From Gracilibacillus salinarum (GTDB lineage Bacteria > Bacillota > Bacilli > Bacillales > Amphibacillaceae), in contig NZ_CP095071.1 in assembly GCF_022919575.1 (NCBI RefSeq), forward strand, positions 4,102,001 to 4,166,000: a stretch of 64,000 nucleotides of DNA, given 5' to 3'. The notes under the pieces were generated by a model, which worked only from the letters and a program-made list of their open reading frames with translations, made no database searches and had not been told where the DNA came from. Below are positions 54,761-64,000 of the stretch, piece after piece. Within the stretch, counting starts at the first letter, position 1; each line of letters starts with the position of its first letter. A program made the position numbers and the translations under genes.

Positions 54761-54804
54761 ACTTCCACTTAGCTTCTTTGTGAACTCGAAGCTTAAGTGG
54801 GAGT
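54761..54804 (+). repeat. Second intra-operon hairpin between dhbE and dhbB
   Basis: ACTTCCACTTAGCTTC (54761-54776) pairs with GAAGCTTAAGTGGGAGT (54788-54804) apart from one mismatch and one bulged base. Similar CCCACTTAAGCTT hairpins are common between Bacillaceae genes in my recollection, so it may be a small mobile repeat. It separates dhbACE from dhbBF. Confidence 0.5.
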
Positions 54805-54870
54805 CTTACCGACGTTTAGCACCGTGATAAATTAGTGAAAGCAAAATAAACGAGAAAGGAAGTGTGGTTA

Positions 54871-55758
54871 ATGGGATTACCGACCATTCCATCTTATCAA
54901 ATGCCAACAACAGGAGATTTACCAGAAAACCGTGTGACTTGGGAGGTGGATCGTGACCGAGCTGTCCTTCTGATTCATGATATGCAGCAGTACTTCTTGA
55001 ATGCTTATGACCAGGAGCAATCGCCCATTCCTGAACTAGTTAACAACATCGAGAAGCTGAAAAAACAGTGTAAAGCATTGGGGATTCCGGTGGTTTATAC
55101 TGCACAGCCTGGGGACCAGGATCCAAAAGATAGAGCGCTATTGACCGACTTTTGGGGAGATGGTCTGACTGATGATGAATCTGTGACTAAAATCATCGAC
55201 ACCATTACACCAGATGAAGAGGACCTTGTATTAACAAAATGGCGTTATAGTGCATTTAAACGCACCAGCTTGCAATCATTTCTGGAAGCAACAGGCCGCG
55301 ATCAGCTGATCATTACTGGCGTATATGCGCATATTGGCTGTTTAGTAACTGCGACTGAAGCATTCATGGAGGATGTTCAAAGCTTTCTGGTTGCTGATGC
55401 AATCGCCGATTTCTCAGTCGAAAAACATCAGATGGCACTAAATTATGTGGCGACACGTTGCGGTGTTACTACTACATTAGAGCAGGTTTTAAATGCAGTA
55501 CAACCACAAGATGACTTACAATTCGCATCGTTTGAAGGCTTAAGGGAAAGAGTGGCAGAGTTATTGGATCAGTCACCAGATGAGCTGACCGGTCAGGAGA
55601 ATCTCCTTGATGTCGGACTTGATTCGATCCGGTTGATGAGTGTCAGAGAAGAATTGCGACAAGAAGGAGTCGACGTCGACTTTGTCACATTGGCTGAGAA
55701 CCCAACATTGAATGATTGGTGGGCCAAAATAACAGAGTACCAGAAGCAAAGTGTCTAA
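54871..55758 (+). CDS. dhbB: Isochorismatase with aryl carrier domain
   Basis: A 295-residue bifunctional protein. Residues about 1-205 are an isochorismatase that cleaves isochorismate to 2,3-dihydro-DHB and pyruvate: 'VLLIHDMQQYFLNAY' (catalytic Asp), 'TKWRYSAFKRTSL' (Lys) and 'ITGVYAHIGCLVTATEAFM' (Cys in the usual cis-peptide loop). Residues about 215-290 form an aryl carrier domain with the phosphopantetheine Ser in 'LLDVGLDSIRLMSV'. ATG 54871 lies about ten bases after AAAGGA; the GTG at 54862 is closer. It passes DHB to the first condensation domain of DhbF. Confidence 0.93.
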   Translation: MGLPTIPSYQMPTTGDLPENRVTWEVDRDRAVLLIHDMQQYFLNAYDQEQSPIPELVNNIEKLKKQCKALGIPVVYTAQPGDQDPKDRALLTDFWGDGLTDDESVTKIIDTITPDEEDLVLTKWRYSAFKRTSLQSFLEATGRDQLIITGVYAHIGCLVTATEAFMEDVQSFLVADAIADFSVEKHQMALNYVATRCGVTTTLEQVLNAVQPQDDLQFASFEGLRERVAELLDQSPDELTGQENLLDVGLDSIRLMSVREELRQEGVDVDFVTLAENPTLNDWWAKITEYQKQSV

Positions 55759-55780
55759 TTGGAAAGGGAGGCAGGTTTTT

Positions 55781-58700
55781 ATGCAGCAGACAATTGCGCA
55801 GCGTTGGCCATTGACTGGCGCTCAGACTGGAATATGGTATGCACAACAGCTTGAACCGGATAATCCGATTTATAATACAGCAGAGTATGTGGATATTCGA
55901 GGTCCGTTACATATTGATTTCTTTGAAGCAGCAATCAGAAAGACGATGCGTGAAGCGGATGCTCTTCAGATGCAATTTGCTGATGAAGGCGATGGTCCGA
56001 TTCAAATATTACGCACCGAGCCAAAGGTTCCGTTTCTCTTAATGGACCTTAGTAAGGAAGAGAATTCCCGAGAAAAAGCGTACCAATGGATGAAAGAGGA
56101 TGTGGCAACCGCGATTGATTTGGGCAAGGAATCGTTATGTAAGCACGTCCTATTTAAATTAGATGAGGAACACTACTACTGGTATCAGAAGATTCATCAT
56201 ATAGCCTCAGATGCGTATGGTTTTACGTTGCTTAATCAGTCGGTGGTTAATCATTATCAATCCTTGCTAAATGGTCAGGAGGAGGAAGAACGAAACGGTT
56301 CAACGTTCGAAGCGGTGATAAAGGAAGATCAAGCATATCGTCAATCTGAGAAATTTGAAAAAGATCGACAGTTTTGGATGGACCAATTCGCTGATCAGCC
56401 TGAAGTAGTCAGTTTAACAGAAGAGACTTCCATCTTACCCAAAACAGTGGGACAGATTACAGATTATCTCGATAGATCTGCGTTTGAACTGCTCAAGAAA
56501 AAGGCACAGCAGTACCGTTTTCATTGGTCAGAAGTGATGATGGCCTCTGTCGCCTTATATGTTCATCGATTGACTGGATCAGATGACGTTGTCTTAAGTG
56601 TACCAATGATGAACAGAATGGGCTCGAAATCGATCAAGGTTCCATCAATGGTCATGAATATTCTGCCGCTTCGGGTAACTGTTCAATCCGATCAGTCTTT
56701 CCTGGAATTGTTACATCAAATAAGAACATCGATGCAGCAGATACAGCAGCATCAATATTACCGACATGAGGATTTACGCCGTGATTTAAATAAAGTTGGT
56801 GATCAAAGCAGGTTATTCGGACCTCAAGTTAATATTATGCCATTTGCTTATGATTGGCAGTTTGGTGAAGTGAAAGGTGTTACCCATAAGCTTGCTACAG
56901 GGCCTGTTGATGATTTATCGGTAAATGTGTATGACCAGCAGGATAAAAAAGGGATTAGAATTGATCTTGATTATAATCCGGAAATATATGATCAATCAGA
57001 AGTAGCGCTTCATGTCCAACGCATGGTGAAAAACATAAAAGATTTAGCCTATCAAAATTTTGAAGATGCAATCGGTCGTTATCATCTTCTGCTTGAAGCA
57101 GAACATGACCAGGTGTTAGAGAAATGGAATGATACGTCGTTCGATGTTCCGATGCACTCTGTTGTATCTGCATTCAGACAGCAATGCAGTCAAACACCGG
57201 AGAAAGCAGCACTTGTATTTCGTGGTAACAGCTATACGTACGCCGAGGTCGATGAAAAGGTCAATCAATTATCGCATGTATTAGCACATCGTGGTGTCAA
57301 ACAAGGTGATGTAATTGCTTTATCATTACCGCGGTCCGAGGACATGGTAATCGCCATGCTAGCGGTGATGAATATTGGAGCTGTGTATGTACCAATTGAT
57401 CCCAGCTATCCTTCTGACCGGATTGGCTATGTGTTGAGTGATGCCAGCCCGACCTATGCCATTACCTATCAGAACATCCAGGAGGTTTTTCAATCAAACG
57501 ATGTTCCTTGTCTCGTGCTTGATGATTCGCATGTACAAAAAGAAATTTATGCTTATCAAGGGCAAGATTATCCGGAAGTTGAGATCAAATTCGATGATCC
57601 TGTATATATGATCTATACATCAGGTTCTACAGGTAATCCAAAAGGGGTAATGGTGACGCATGGTGGCGTTACGAACTTCTTGTTTGCGATGCATCAGAAA
57701 TTCTCACTTACCGGAAAAGATCGATTACTGGCCGTCACAACGATTGCTTTCGACATATCTGTATTGGAATTATTTTTACCATTATTAAGTGGGGCAACGT
57801 GTGTAGTCGCCGAGAAAGAATCGATTCAGGATCCTAGACAATTGACAGAGGAATTGAAAGATCAGACCATTACGATCATGCAAGCGACCCCGACATTGTG
57901 GCAGTCGATTGTAGCAGAGAATGCAGATGCTTTAAATGGTGTAGAAGTGCTTGTTGGTGGTGAAGCTTTGCCACAAACGCTGGCACAGTCTCTGCATCAG
58001 CAAGGATGTAAGATCACCAATCTTTATGGTCCGACGGAAACAACCATTTGGTCAACTGCGATGACGTTTGAGCAGGAAGTAAATGAGACGCCATCGATTG
58101 GTAAGCCGATTCTGAATACGCAAATCTATATTTTGGATGACAGTCTTCAGCCGGTTCCTCCAGGTGTAATGGGTAACATGTATATTGCCGGTAACGGACT
58201 TGCGGCGGGTTATAACCGTCGAACAGCTTTAACGGCGGAACGTTTTGTAGCGAATCCATTCGATGGCGCTGGAGAACGGATGTATTGTACAGGAGATCGT
58301 GCCTTATGGAATGCAGATGGTACGTTACATTACGGAGGCAGAGTAGACGATCAGGTGAAAGTAAGAGGATTTCGGATTGAACCTGGTGAGATTGAATCGA
58401 TATTAGCCAAGCATGATCTAGTAAATCAGGCCAAAGTAATCGTCAGAGAGGATCGACCGGGAGATAAGCGTCTGGTTGCTTATGTCACGGCGCCAACTGA
58501 ATCGATTGCTACGGCATTACGTGAATTAGCTTATGAATACTTGCCGGAATATATGGTGCCATCAGCAATTGTAGTACTCGATGCCTTTCCGTTAACACCG
58601 AACGGGAAAATTAACAAAAAAGTGTTACCTGCACCACAGCAGGAAAGCAGTTCACACGATCGTGAGCCAAGGACACCTCAGGAAAAACGTTTAACGGAAT

Positions 58701-61700
58701 TATTTGCGGAAGTCCTGGATCTCCCTCAGGTTGGTGTGCATGATCACTTCTTTTATTTAGGTGGTCATTCATTATTGGCAGGACGCTTAATTAATCGAAT
58801 GAGAGACGAGTTTGAAGTAGAGATCAGCATTGGAAAGCTGTTTGAAGCACCTACTGTAGCTGGGCTAGTTCATCAGCTGAATGTTGGCGGGAAGGTGAGA
58901 CCGTCAATTGAAAAAAGGGAAAAACCTGCCGAGATGGCTTTATCCTTTGCACAGAAGCGATTATGGTTCCTTCATCAATTAGAAGGGGCGAGTCCGACGT
59001 ATAATATCCCAATGGTGATTGAGCTTGAAGGTAATCTTGATCAGACAGCCATGTATCAGGCCCTTTGTGACGTTATTGATCGTCACCCACCACTTCGGAC
59101 AATTTTTAGAGAACATGATGGCGAACCGTATCAGACGATCATTGAAGCAGATCAAGTAATACCAGCGCTTCCTGTTGAGCAAGTAAAAGCAGAACAGATG
59201 AAACAGGCGATCGAAGAAGCTGTCCAATATTCCTTCCATCTATCGGAAGAACCTTCTTGTCAGGTGAGATTATTCGAACAAGGGAATGGACGCTACACCT
59301 TACTTGTGCTCATTCATCACATGGTTGGAGATGGCTGGTCACTTTATCCGTTCACACAGGATTTACAAGAAGCTTATCAAGCGCGTTTAATGCATGAGAG
59401 CCCATCGTGGCAGGAGTTACCGATCGATTATGGAGATTACGTCATGTGGCAAAATGATCTGTTGAGTGAAGAACAGGGAGAAGATAGTTTCATAGCGGAA
59501 CAGATTCAATACTGGGAGCAGGAATTAGCTGATTTACCAGACCAATTGGAGTTGCCGACAGATTATCCAAGACCAGCAGAATCCAGCCATCAAGGAGATA
59601 CATTCGCCTTCACGCTTAATCCTTCACTCCATCAACGATTGGAGCAGGTTGCAAAAGAAAATGGAGTCAGTTTATTCATGGTTCTGCAAGCAGGAGTAAG
59701 TGCACTGTTAACGCGAATGGGTGCGGGTGAGGATATTCCATTAGGTAGTCCGGTGGCTGGACGAAACGAACAGTCTTTATCAGACCTTGTCGGGTTATTT
59801 ATTAATACACTTGTACTCCGAACAGATACATCCAATGATCCAAGTTTCCGTGAACTGCTTTCTCGGGTTCGTTCCGTGAACGTAAGTGCCTATGAAAATC
59901 AGGAGCTGCCATTTGAAAGACTGGTAGAAGTGCTGAATCCAGTACGGTCAAAAGCGAAACATCCATTGTTTCAAGTCATGCTTATTTTGCAGAATACTCC
60001 TGAGGCATCGTTAGAACTGCCGGAATTAGAGAGCAGTGTCCATATTCGCAGTGTCGGAACATCCAAGTTTGATCTGACCTTCGAGTTTACCGAGCATGGG
60101 CGCGCCGAAGATGAAGGAATACAAGGATTAGTAGAATACAGTACCGAACTATTTAAACGAGATACAATAGAAAGAATGATAGATCAATTACTGCGCTTCT
60201 TAGATCAGGCGACAGCTGAACCTGATCAGACGATATCACAGATTGATATTTTAGGAGAACAGCAGAAAAAGGCGATGTTAGAATTAGGCAGTCCGAAGCC
60301 AATGAGAGTGGCAGAAAATACGGTGAATGCCTTATTTGAGAAGCAAGTGCAAGAGCATCCTCAGCAACCGGCGCTAAGTTACAAGGAGACAGTTCTGACG
60401 TATGAGGAATTAAATAAAAAGGTCAATCGTCTTGCTCATCTCATGATCAATAAAGGGGTAGGACCAGGACAATTTGCTGCTTTAGCGATGTCGCGTTCAG
60501 TAGACATGGTAGTTGGATTGCTGGCGATATTAAAAACAGGTGCAGCTTATGTTCCGCTTGATCCGAATTATCCAGCAGCAAGGATCCGTTATATGAAAGA
60601 CGATGCGCAACCTGTATGCATTGTTACGACTTCTACCCATGTTGAGGCGGTGCAAGATCAGGACGATGAAGAGCTGATCGTACTTGATGAACCAGCGGTA
60701 GTAAAAGCATTAGAACACCAGAGCGATACTAACCCGACTGACCGTGATCGAAGCAGGCCAGTAACACCAATCGATCCAGCGTATGTGATTTATACATCCG
60801 GTTCAACAGGTAATCCTAAGGGTGTCGTTATCCCACACCAGAATGTGATCCGTTTATTCGGCTCTACCAATCATTGGTTTGATTTTGATCATCATGATGT
60901 CTGGACGTTGTTCCACTCCTATGCCTTTGATTTCTCTGTTTGGGAAATTTGGGGAGCATTATTAAATGGAGGACGCCTCGTTGTCGTCCCATATGATGTC
61001 AGCCGTTCACCTGATGCCTTTCTCGAACTGCTTGCAGAAGAAGACGTAACCGTGTTAAACCAGACACCTTCTGCCTTTTATCAGTTGATGCAAGCAGACA
61101 GGGACAATCAGGAGCTGAGCCAAAACTTATCACTCCGCTACGTTATTTTTGGTGGGGAAGCAATAGAGGTTGGCCGACTTAAAGGGTGGTACGAGCGCCA
61201 CGCCGATGATGCACCAAAACTTATTAACATGTATGGTATTACGGAAACAACTGTACATGTCAGTTATATGGAGTTTGACGAGCGTATCGTCGATATTCGG
61301 GCAAACAGTGTCATAGGGGAGAATATCCCTGACCTTGGTGTCTATGTATTGGACGATTGGCTGCAACCCGTGCCACCAGGTGTAATCGGGGAAATGCATG
61401 TATCAGGTGATGGACAGGCGTTAGGCTATTTAGGTCGCCCAGACTTGACTGCTGACAGATTCATCGCTAATCCGTTTGAACCGAATGGGGCACGTATGTA
61501 TCGAACTGGTGACCTTGCTAAATGGCGGGATGATGGCTCACTTGATTACATCGGTCGTGCCGATCATCAAGTAAAAATCAGAGGATTCCGTATTGAGTTA
61601 GGGGAAATCGAAACGGCACTGGCAGAGCATACGGATGTTAACCAAGCAGCAGTACTTGTCCGTGAAGATCAGCCTGGAGACCAGCGTCTCGTCGCCTATT

Positions 61701-62455
61701 TACAAATGAAAGATAATAAGGAAATAGAGACGGCGGAGTGGAAAACGTATTTAGCCAGCCGTTTGCCAGATTATATGGTTCCTTCCGCGTTTGTTCATGT
61801 AGAAGAATGGCCATTGACACCAAATGGAAAACTGGATAAAAAAGCGTTACCTGCACCGCAATTCACAGGGTCTGGTTCAGATCGAACACCGCGTACACCA
61901 ACGGAAGAACTGCTTTGTCAGCTGTTCAGAGACGTGTTAGGACTTTCGCATATCAGTATTGATGATGGCTTCTTTGATTTAGGTGGTCATTCGCTGTTAG
62001 CCGTAAAGCTAATGTCTAACATTAAACAATCATTCGGAAAAGATATTACGATTGCCAGCTTGTTTGAAGCACCAACAGTCGCAGGATTGGCCGAGAAGAT
62101 GGAGGACGGTGAAAGTGACAATGCATTAGATATCCTCTTACCATTGAGAAAGAATGGAACCAAACCTGCTGTCTTCTGTGTACACCCTGCAGGTGGTTTG
62201 AGCTGGTGCTATGCAGGATTGATGCAGGCATTAGGTAAAGAATATCCAATTTACGGATTGCAAGCTCGTGGTATAGCTGAAAAAGGAGGATGGCCAAGTT
62301 CGATACAAGAGATGGCTAAGGAATATGTGGCACACATTAAGACTGTTCAGCAACATGGTCCTTATCATTTAGTCGGCTGGTCGTTAGGCGGAAATGTTAT
62401 TCATGCGATGGCCAACGAATTAAAGCGTCAGGGGAGGAAGTTGGACTTGTCGTAA
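55781..62455 (+). CDS. dhbF: Bacillibactin NRPS (C-A-T-C-A-T and start of TE), ends early by frameshift
   Basis: A dimodular NRPS. The preferred ATG at 55781 follows GGGAGG. Module 1: condensation domain (about 1-430; 'KIHHIASDAYGF'), adenylation (about 450-960), carrier Ser 997 in 'LGGHSLLAGRL'. Module 2: condensation (about 1045-1480, 'LIHHMVGDGWSLYPF'), adenylation (about 1500-2000), carrier Ser 2071 in 'LGGHSLLAVKL'. The ten pocket residues read DILQVGLIWK (Gly, one off the known DILQLGLIWK) and DFWNIGMVHK (Thr, exact). With DHB this gives the DHB-Gly-Thr unit of bacillibactin. The thioesterase begins near 2110 with 'GWSLGGN' (Ser 2201). The frame then fails near 62430 after 'LKRQG' and stops at 62455. 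Joined to the next fragment the protein would be about 2,384 residues, close to B. subtilis DhbF. Confidence 0.93.
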   Translation: MQQTIAQRWPLTGAQTGIWYAQQLEPDNPIYNTAEYVDIRGPLHIDFFEAAIRKTMREADALQMQFADEGDGPIQILRTEPKVPFLLMDLSKEENSREKAYQWMKEDVATAIDLGKESLCKHVLFKLDEEHYYWYQKIHHIASDAYGFTLLNQSVVNHYQSLLNGQEEEERNGSTFEAVIKEDQAYRQSEKFEKDRQFWMDQFADQPEVVSLTEETSILPKTVGQITDYLDRSAFELLKKKAQQYRFHWSEVMMASVALYVHRLTGSDDVVLSVPMMNRMGSKSIKVPSMVMNILPLRVTVQSDQSFLELLHQIRTSMQQIQQHQYYRHEDLRRDLNKVGDQSRLFGPQVNIMPFAYDWQFGEVKGVTHKLATGPVDDLSVNVYDQQDKKGIRIDLDYNPEIYDQSEVALHVQRMVKNIKDLAYQNFEDAIGRYHLLLEAEHDQVLEKWNDTSFDVPMHSVVSAFRQQCSQTPEKAALVFRGNSYTYAEVDEKVNQLSHVLAHRGVKQGDVIALSLPRSEDMVIAMLAVMNIGAVYVPIDPSYPSDRIGYVLSDASPTYAITYQNIQEVFQSNDVPCLVLDDSHVQKEIYAYQGQDYPEVEIKFDDPVYMIYTSGSTGNPKGVMVTHGGVTNFLFAMHQKFSLTGKDRLLAVTTIAFDISVLELFLPLLSGATCVVAEKESIQDPRQLTEELKDQTITIMQATPTLWQSIVAENADALNGVEVLVGGEALPQTLAQSLHQQGCKITNLYGPTETTIWSTAMTFEQEVNETPSIGKPILNTQIYILDDSLQPVPPGVMGNMYIAGNGLAAGYNRRTALTAERFVANPFDGAGERMYCTGDRALWNADGTLHYGGRVDDQVKVRGFRIEPGEIESILAKHDLVNQAKVIVREDRPGDKRLVAYVTAPTESIATALRELAYEYLPEYMVPSAIVVLDAFPLTPNGKINKKVLPAPQQESSSHDREPRTPQEKRLTELFAEVLDLPQVGVHDHFFYLGGHSLLAGRLINRMRDEFEVEISIGKLFEAPTVAGLVHQLNVGGKVRPSIEKREKPAEMALSFAQKRLWFLHQLEGASPTYNIPMVIELEGNLDQTAMYQALCDVIDRHPPLRTIFREHDGEPYQTIIEADQVIPALPVEQVKAEQMKQAIEEAVQYSFHLSEEPSCQVRLFEQGNGRYTLLVLIHHMVGDGWSLYPFTQDLQEAYQARLMHESPSWQELPIDYGDYVMWQNDLLSEEQGEDSFIAEQIQYWEQELADLPDQLELPTDYPRPAESSHQGDTFAFTLNPSLHQRLEQVAKENGVSLFMVLQAGVSALLTRMGAGEDIPLGSPVAGRNEQSLSDLVGLFINTLVLRTDTSNDPSFRELLSRVRSVNVSAYENQELPFERLVEVLNPVRSKAKHPLFQVMLILQNTPEASLELPELESSVHIRSVGTSKFDLTFEFTEHGRAEDEGIQGLVEYSTELFKRDTIERMIDQLLRFLDQATAEPDQTISQIDILGEQQKKAMLELGSPKPMRVAENTVNALFEKQVQEHPQQPALSYKETVLTYEELNKKVNRLAHLMINKGVGPGQFAALAMSRSVDMVVGLLAILKTGAAYVPLDPNYPAARIRYMKDDAQPVCIVTTSTHVEAVQDQDDEELIVLDEPAVVKALEHQSDTNPTDRDRSRPVTPIDPAYVIYTSGSTGNPKGVVIPHQNVIRLFGSTNHWFDFDHHDVWTLFHSYAFDFSVWEIWGALLNGGRLVVVPYDVSRSPDAFLELLAEEDVTVLNQTPSAFYQLMQADRDNQELSQNLSLRYVIFGGEAIEVGRLKGWYERHADDAPKLINMYGITETTVHVSYMEFDERIVDIRANSVIGENIPDLGVYVLDDWLQPVPPGVIGEMHVSGDGQALGYLGRPDLTADRFIANPFEPNGARMYRTGDLAKWRDDGSLDYIGRADHQVKIRGFRIELGEIETALAEHTDVNQAAVLVREDQPGDQRLVAYLQMKDNKEIETAEWKTYLASRLPDYMVPSAFVHVEEWPLTPNGKLDKKALPAPQFTGSGSDRTPRTPTEELLCQLFRDVLGLSHISIDDGFFDLGGHSLLAVKLMSNIKQSFGKDITIASLFEAPTVAGLAEKMEDGESDNALDILLPLRKNGTKPAVFCVHPAGGLSWCYAGLMQALGKEYPIYGLQARGIAEKGGWPSSIQEMAKEYVAHIKTVQQHGPYHLVGWSLGGNVIHAMANELKRQGRKLDLS

Positions 62456-62934
62456 TGCTGGACGCCTATCCAAGTCTCTATTTACCAATAAAAGCAGCAC
62501 CGGATGATGATGAAGCCCTTGTCGCACTGCTTGCGCTTGGTGGATATGATCCGGAAAGCTTGCGAGAAGAGAAAGTGACCTTTGAGAATGTAAGTGAGCT
62601 GCTACAGGAAGATGGCAGTGCACTAGCGAGCTTAGATCACGAAACACTAATGAATTTAAAAGATACGTATGTGAATTCGGTTAGTATTCTAAAAGACTAT
62701 CAGCCAGAACCGTATCATGGTGATTTGCTATTCTTCCGATCTACCATTATTCCAGAATGGTTCGATCCTATTTATACCGATACGTGGAAACCATATGTAA
62801 CTGGGAATATCGAAGAATATGAAGTGGAATGTCGCCATAAAGATATGTGTCAGCCTGCACCGCTTGCTGAAATTGGTGCACAGATTCTCAAATCATTACA
62901 AGAAGGAGAGAGAAAGCATGAAGAATCCATTTGA
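62455..62934 (+). pseudogene. C-terminal half of the DhbF thioesterase, in a different frame
   Basis: A 159-residue continuation of the DhbF thioesterase, starting 'MLDAYPSLYLPIKAAP', where the Asp is the second triad residue, and containing 'RHKDMCQPAPLAEIG', where the His is the third. The catalytic Ser is in the preceding fragment, so the triad is split. Adding one G to the GGGG run near 62431 restores one frame. The ATG at 62455 overlaps the upstream stop (TAATG) with GGGGAGG about 17 bases before, so coupled re-initiation is conceivable. A two-part enzyme would need to reassemble. The end overlaps mbtH by 17 bases. Confidence 0.85.
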
Positions 62935-63136
62935 AAACCAAGACGGAACATTTTATGCATTAAAAAACGATAAAGGCCAGTATTCACTCTGGCCTGCTTT
63001 TCTAAATATCCCGGACGGCTGGGATATTGAGTATGGCAAAGCCGCTAGAGCAGATTGTATCGCTTATATCGAAACACACTGGACTGATATCCGAGTCGAT
63101 TCAACGAGTACCGAAGCTGTCGGATTAGGAAAATAA
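62918..63136 (+). CDS. MbtH-like protein
   Basis: A 72-residue MbtH-family protein: 'MKNPFENQDGTFYALKND', 'QYSLWPAFLNIPDGWDIEY' and 'CIAYIETHWTDIRV'. These small partners bind NRPS adenylation domains and are needed for their folding or activity. It starts behind GAAGGAGAG, overlapping the end of the thioesterase fragment, and is followed at once by an MFS gene. Its presence says the operon needs a helper for one or both DhbF adenylation domains. Confidence 0.95.
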   Translation: MKNPFENQDGTFYALKNDKGQYSLWPAFLNIPDGWDIEYGKAARADCIAYIETHWTDIRVDSTSTEAVGLGK

Positions 63137-63137
63137 G

Positions 63138-64000
63138 ATGCGCTCCTTATCTTTTTACAAAAAAGTGATCATTGCAGTATACGTGATGTCGATGTTTATT
63201 GTGGCGATGGATGCAACGATTATCAATGTCGCTCTATCTACAATTGGGCAGGAATTCAATGTACCTGTCTCTGCTACAAGTGGTGTAAACATTGGCTACC
63301 TTGTCAGTCTGGCAATGATGCTGCCGGTAGCAGGCTGGCTTGGGGATCGTTTTGGCTCGAAAAGAATGTTAATGCTGGCGGTCAGTATATTTACCATTGC
63401 ATCCTTATCTTGTGGCTGGGCTCAAAGCCAGGCGATGTTAAATGTATGTCGAGTATTGCAAGGAGCGGGAGCGGGACTTTTGACACCTGTTGGCATGTCG
63501 ATGTTGTTCCGGACATTCACTCCGGAAGAACGTCCTAATCTGTCGAGAGTATTGGTAGTACCGATTGCAATAGCGCCAGCACTTGGTCCAGTGGTTGGCG
63601 GTTTATTGGTGGATCAGCTTTCGTGGCGCTGGATCTTTTATCTGAATATACCGATTGGTGCGATCGTACTCGTGTTAAGTGGCTTGTTTATAGAAGAATA
63701 CAAGGAGCCCTCTGTTGGCAGATTCGACCTGAAAGGATTTCTGTTTTCACTCCCGGGTGTCGGTTTGATCATCTACGCTTTAATTGAAGCACCTATACTC
63801 GGCTGGAGCGCCCCAAAAGTCTTTATCCCGTTTCTATTGGGATTAGGTTTTATTCTTTATCTCGTTAAAATTGAAAAGGAAACACCAAAACCGATGCTGA
63901 ATATATATCTATTCGAAGATCGTTCATTTCGGGTAATGAGTTTAATAGGGCTATTTTCAGCGGCAGGATTGTTTGGTATGTTATATGTTTTTCCACTTCT
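63138..64000 (+). CDS. DHA2-family MFS transporter, cut by the window end
   Basis: The first ~287 residues of a drug:H+ antiporter of the 14-segment EmrB/QacA type; the end is beyond the window. Visible motifs are 'MDATIINVALSTIGQEF' in helix 1, motif A 'GWLGDRFGSKRMLML', motif B region 'NVCRVLQGAGAGLLTPVG', and motif C 'APALGPVVGGLLVDQ' in helix 5. It starts one base after the mbtH stop and so is the last visible gene of the dhb operon. It probably exports bacillibactin; the divergent MFS at 49501 is the other candidate. It could be truncated or intact; that cannot be judged here. Confidence 0.88.
   Translation, partial: MRSLSFYKKVIIAVYVMSMFIVAMDATIINVALSTIGQEFNVPVSATSGVNIGYLVSLAMMLPVAGWLGDRFGSKRMLMLAVSIFTIASLSCGWAQSQAMLNVCRVLQGAGAGLLTPVGMSMLFRTFTPEERPNLSRVLVVPIAIAPALGPVVGGLLVDQLSWRWIFYLNIPIGAIVLVLSGLFIEEYKEPSVGRFDLKGFLFSLPGVGLIIYALIEAPILGWSAPKVFIPFLLGLGFILYLVKIEKETPKPMLNIYLFEDRSFRVMSLIGLFSAAGLFGMLYVFPL

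Noticed and set aside
1..64000. tRNA, rRNA or prophage genes
   Set aside because: I saw no tRNA-like clover-leaf ends, no rRNA sequence and no phage structural genes; a covariance-model scan would be the proper test.

Overview
The window looks like a chromosomal segment of a low-GC, Gram-positive, moderately halophilic or plant-associated Bacillaceae bacterium, something like Gracilibacillus or its neighbours. This rests on AGGAGG-type ribosome binding sites, sigma-A style promoters, LPXTG-type surface proteins, a Bce-type antimicrobial-peptide module, a BCCT osmolyte carrier, and a dhbACEBF operon in the Bacillus order. The species is inferred only.

Layout. 0.1-2.8 kb: a MocR-type GntR/aminotransferase regulator gene broken by a -1 frameshift, divergent from azlCD (branched-chain amino-acid export), with two identically spaced inverted-repeat operators between them. 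3.0-3.9 kb: a gene desert made of a duplicated ~260-bp segment and the first of three arrays of a 52-bp tandem repeat. 4.0-12 kb: a PadR regulator with its membrane partner, a BCCT transporter behind a strong promoter and folded leader, and a BceRS-BceAB module with its own BceR-type operator. 12.2-22.5 kb: a sortase-anchored 5'-nucleotidase, an ABC exporter led by a LytTR regulator whose N-terminus looks like a dead ABC ATPase, a large DEAH helicase with two membrane segments, and a second ABC exporter. 22.5-31 kb: dispersed repeats, 52-bp array 2, a DctPQM TRAP transporter behind a perfect 28-bp palindrome and a CcpA site, cutC, a frameshifted MFS gene, an SDR, a small protein of unknown function, and array 3.

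31-45 kb: rocD and rocB (arginine/ornithine catabolism), brnQ, then two giant surface-anchored pectinases. One is a PL10 pectate lyase with an unrelated domain inserted inside an Fn3 fold. The other is a 1,875-residue protein joining a PL1-type pectate lyase to a CE8 pectin methylesterase. With the TRAP transporter and its cre site they suggest growth on pectin. 45-49 kb: a MerR-controlled MATE pump, a deoxynucleoside kinase and a fold-back intergenic element. 49.3-64 kb: an AraC-family remnant, an MFS exporter, and the Fur-controlled catecholate siderophore operon dhbA-C-E-B-F-mbtH-MFS. The two DhbF adenylation domains read as Gly and Thr, so the predicted product is bacillibactin. The DhbF thioesterase is split by a one-base frameshift.

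The points most worth a second look are the three 52-bp repeat arrays (array 3 alternates two unit types; a fourth, unrelated-looking repeat has the same 52-bp period), the nested Fn3 domain, the PL1-CE8 fusion, the pseudo-ABC-LytTR regulator, the membrane-anchored helicase, and three frameshifts in otherwise intact genes.
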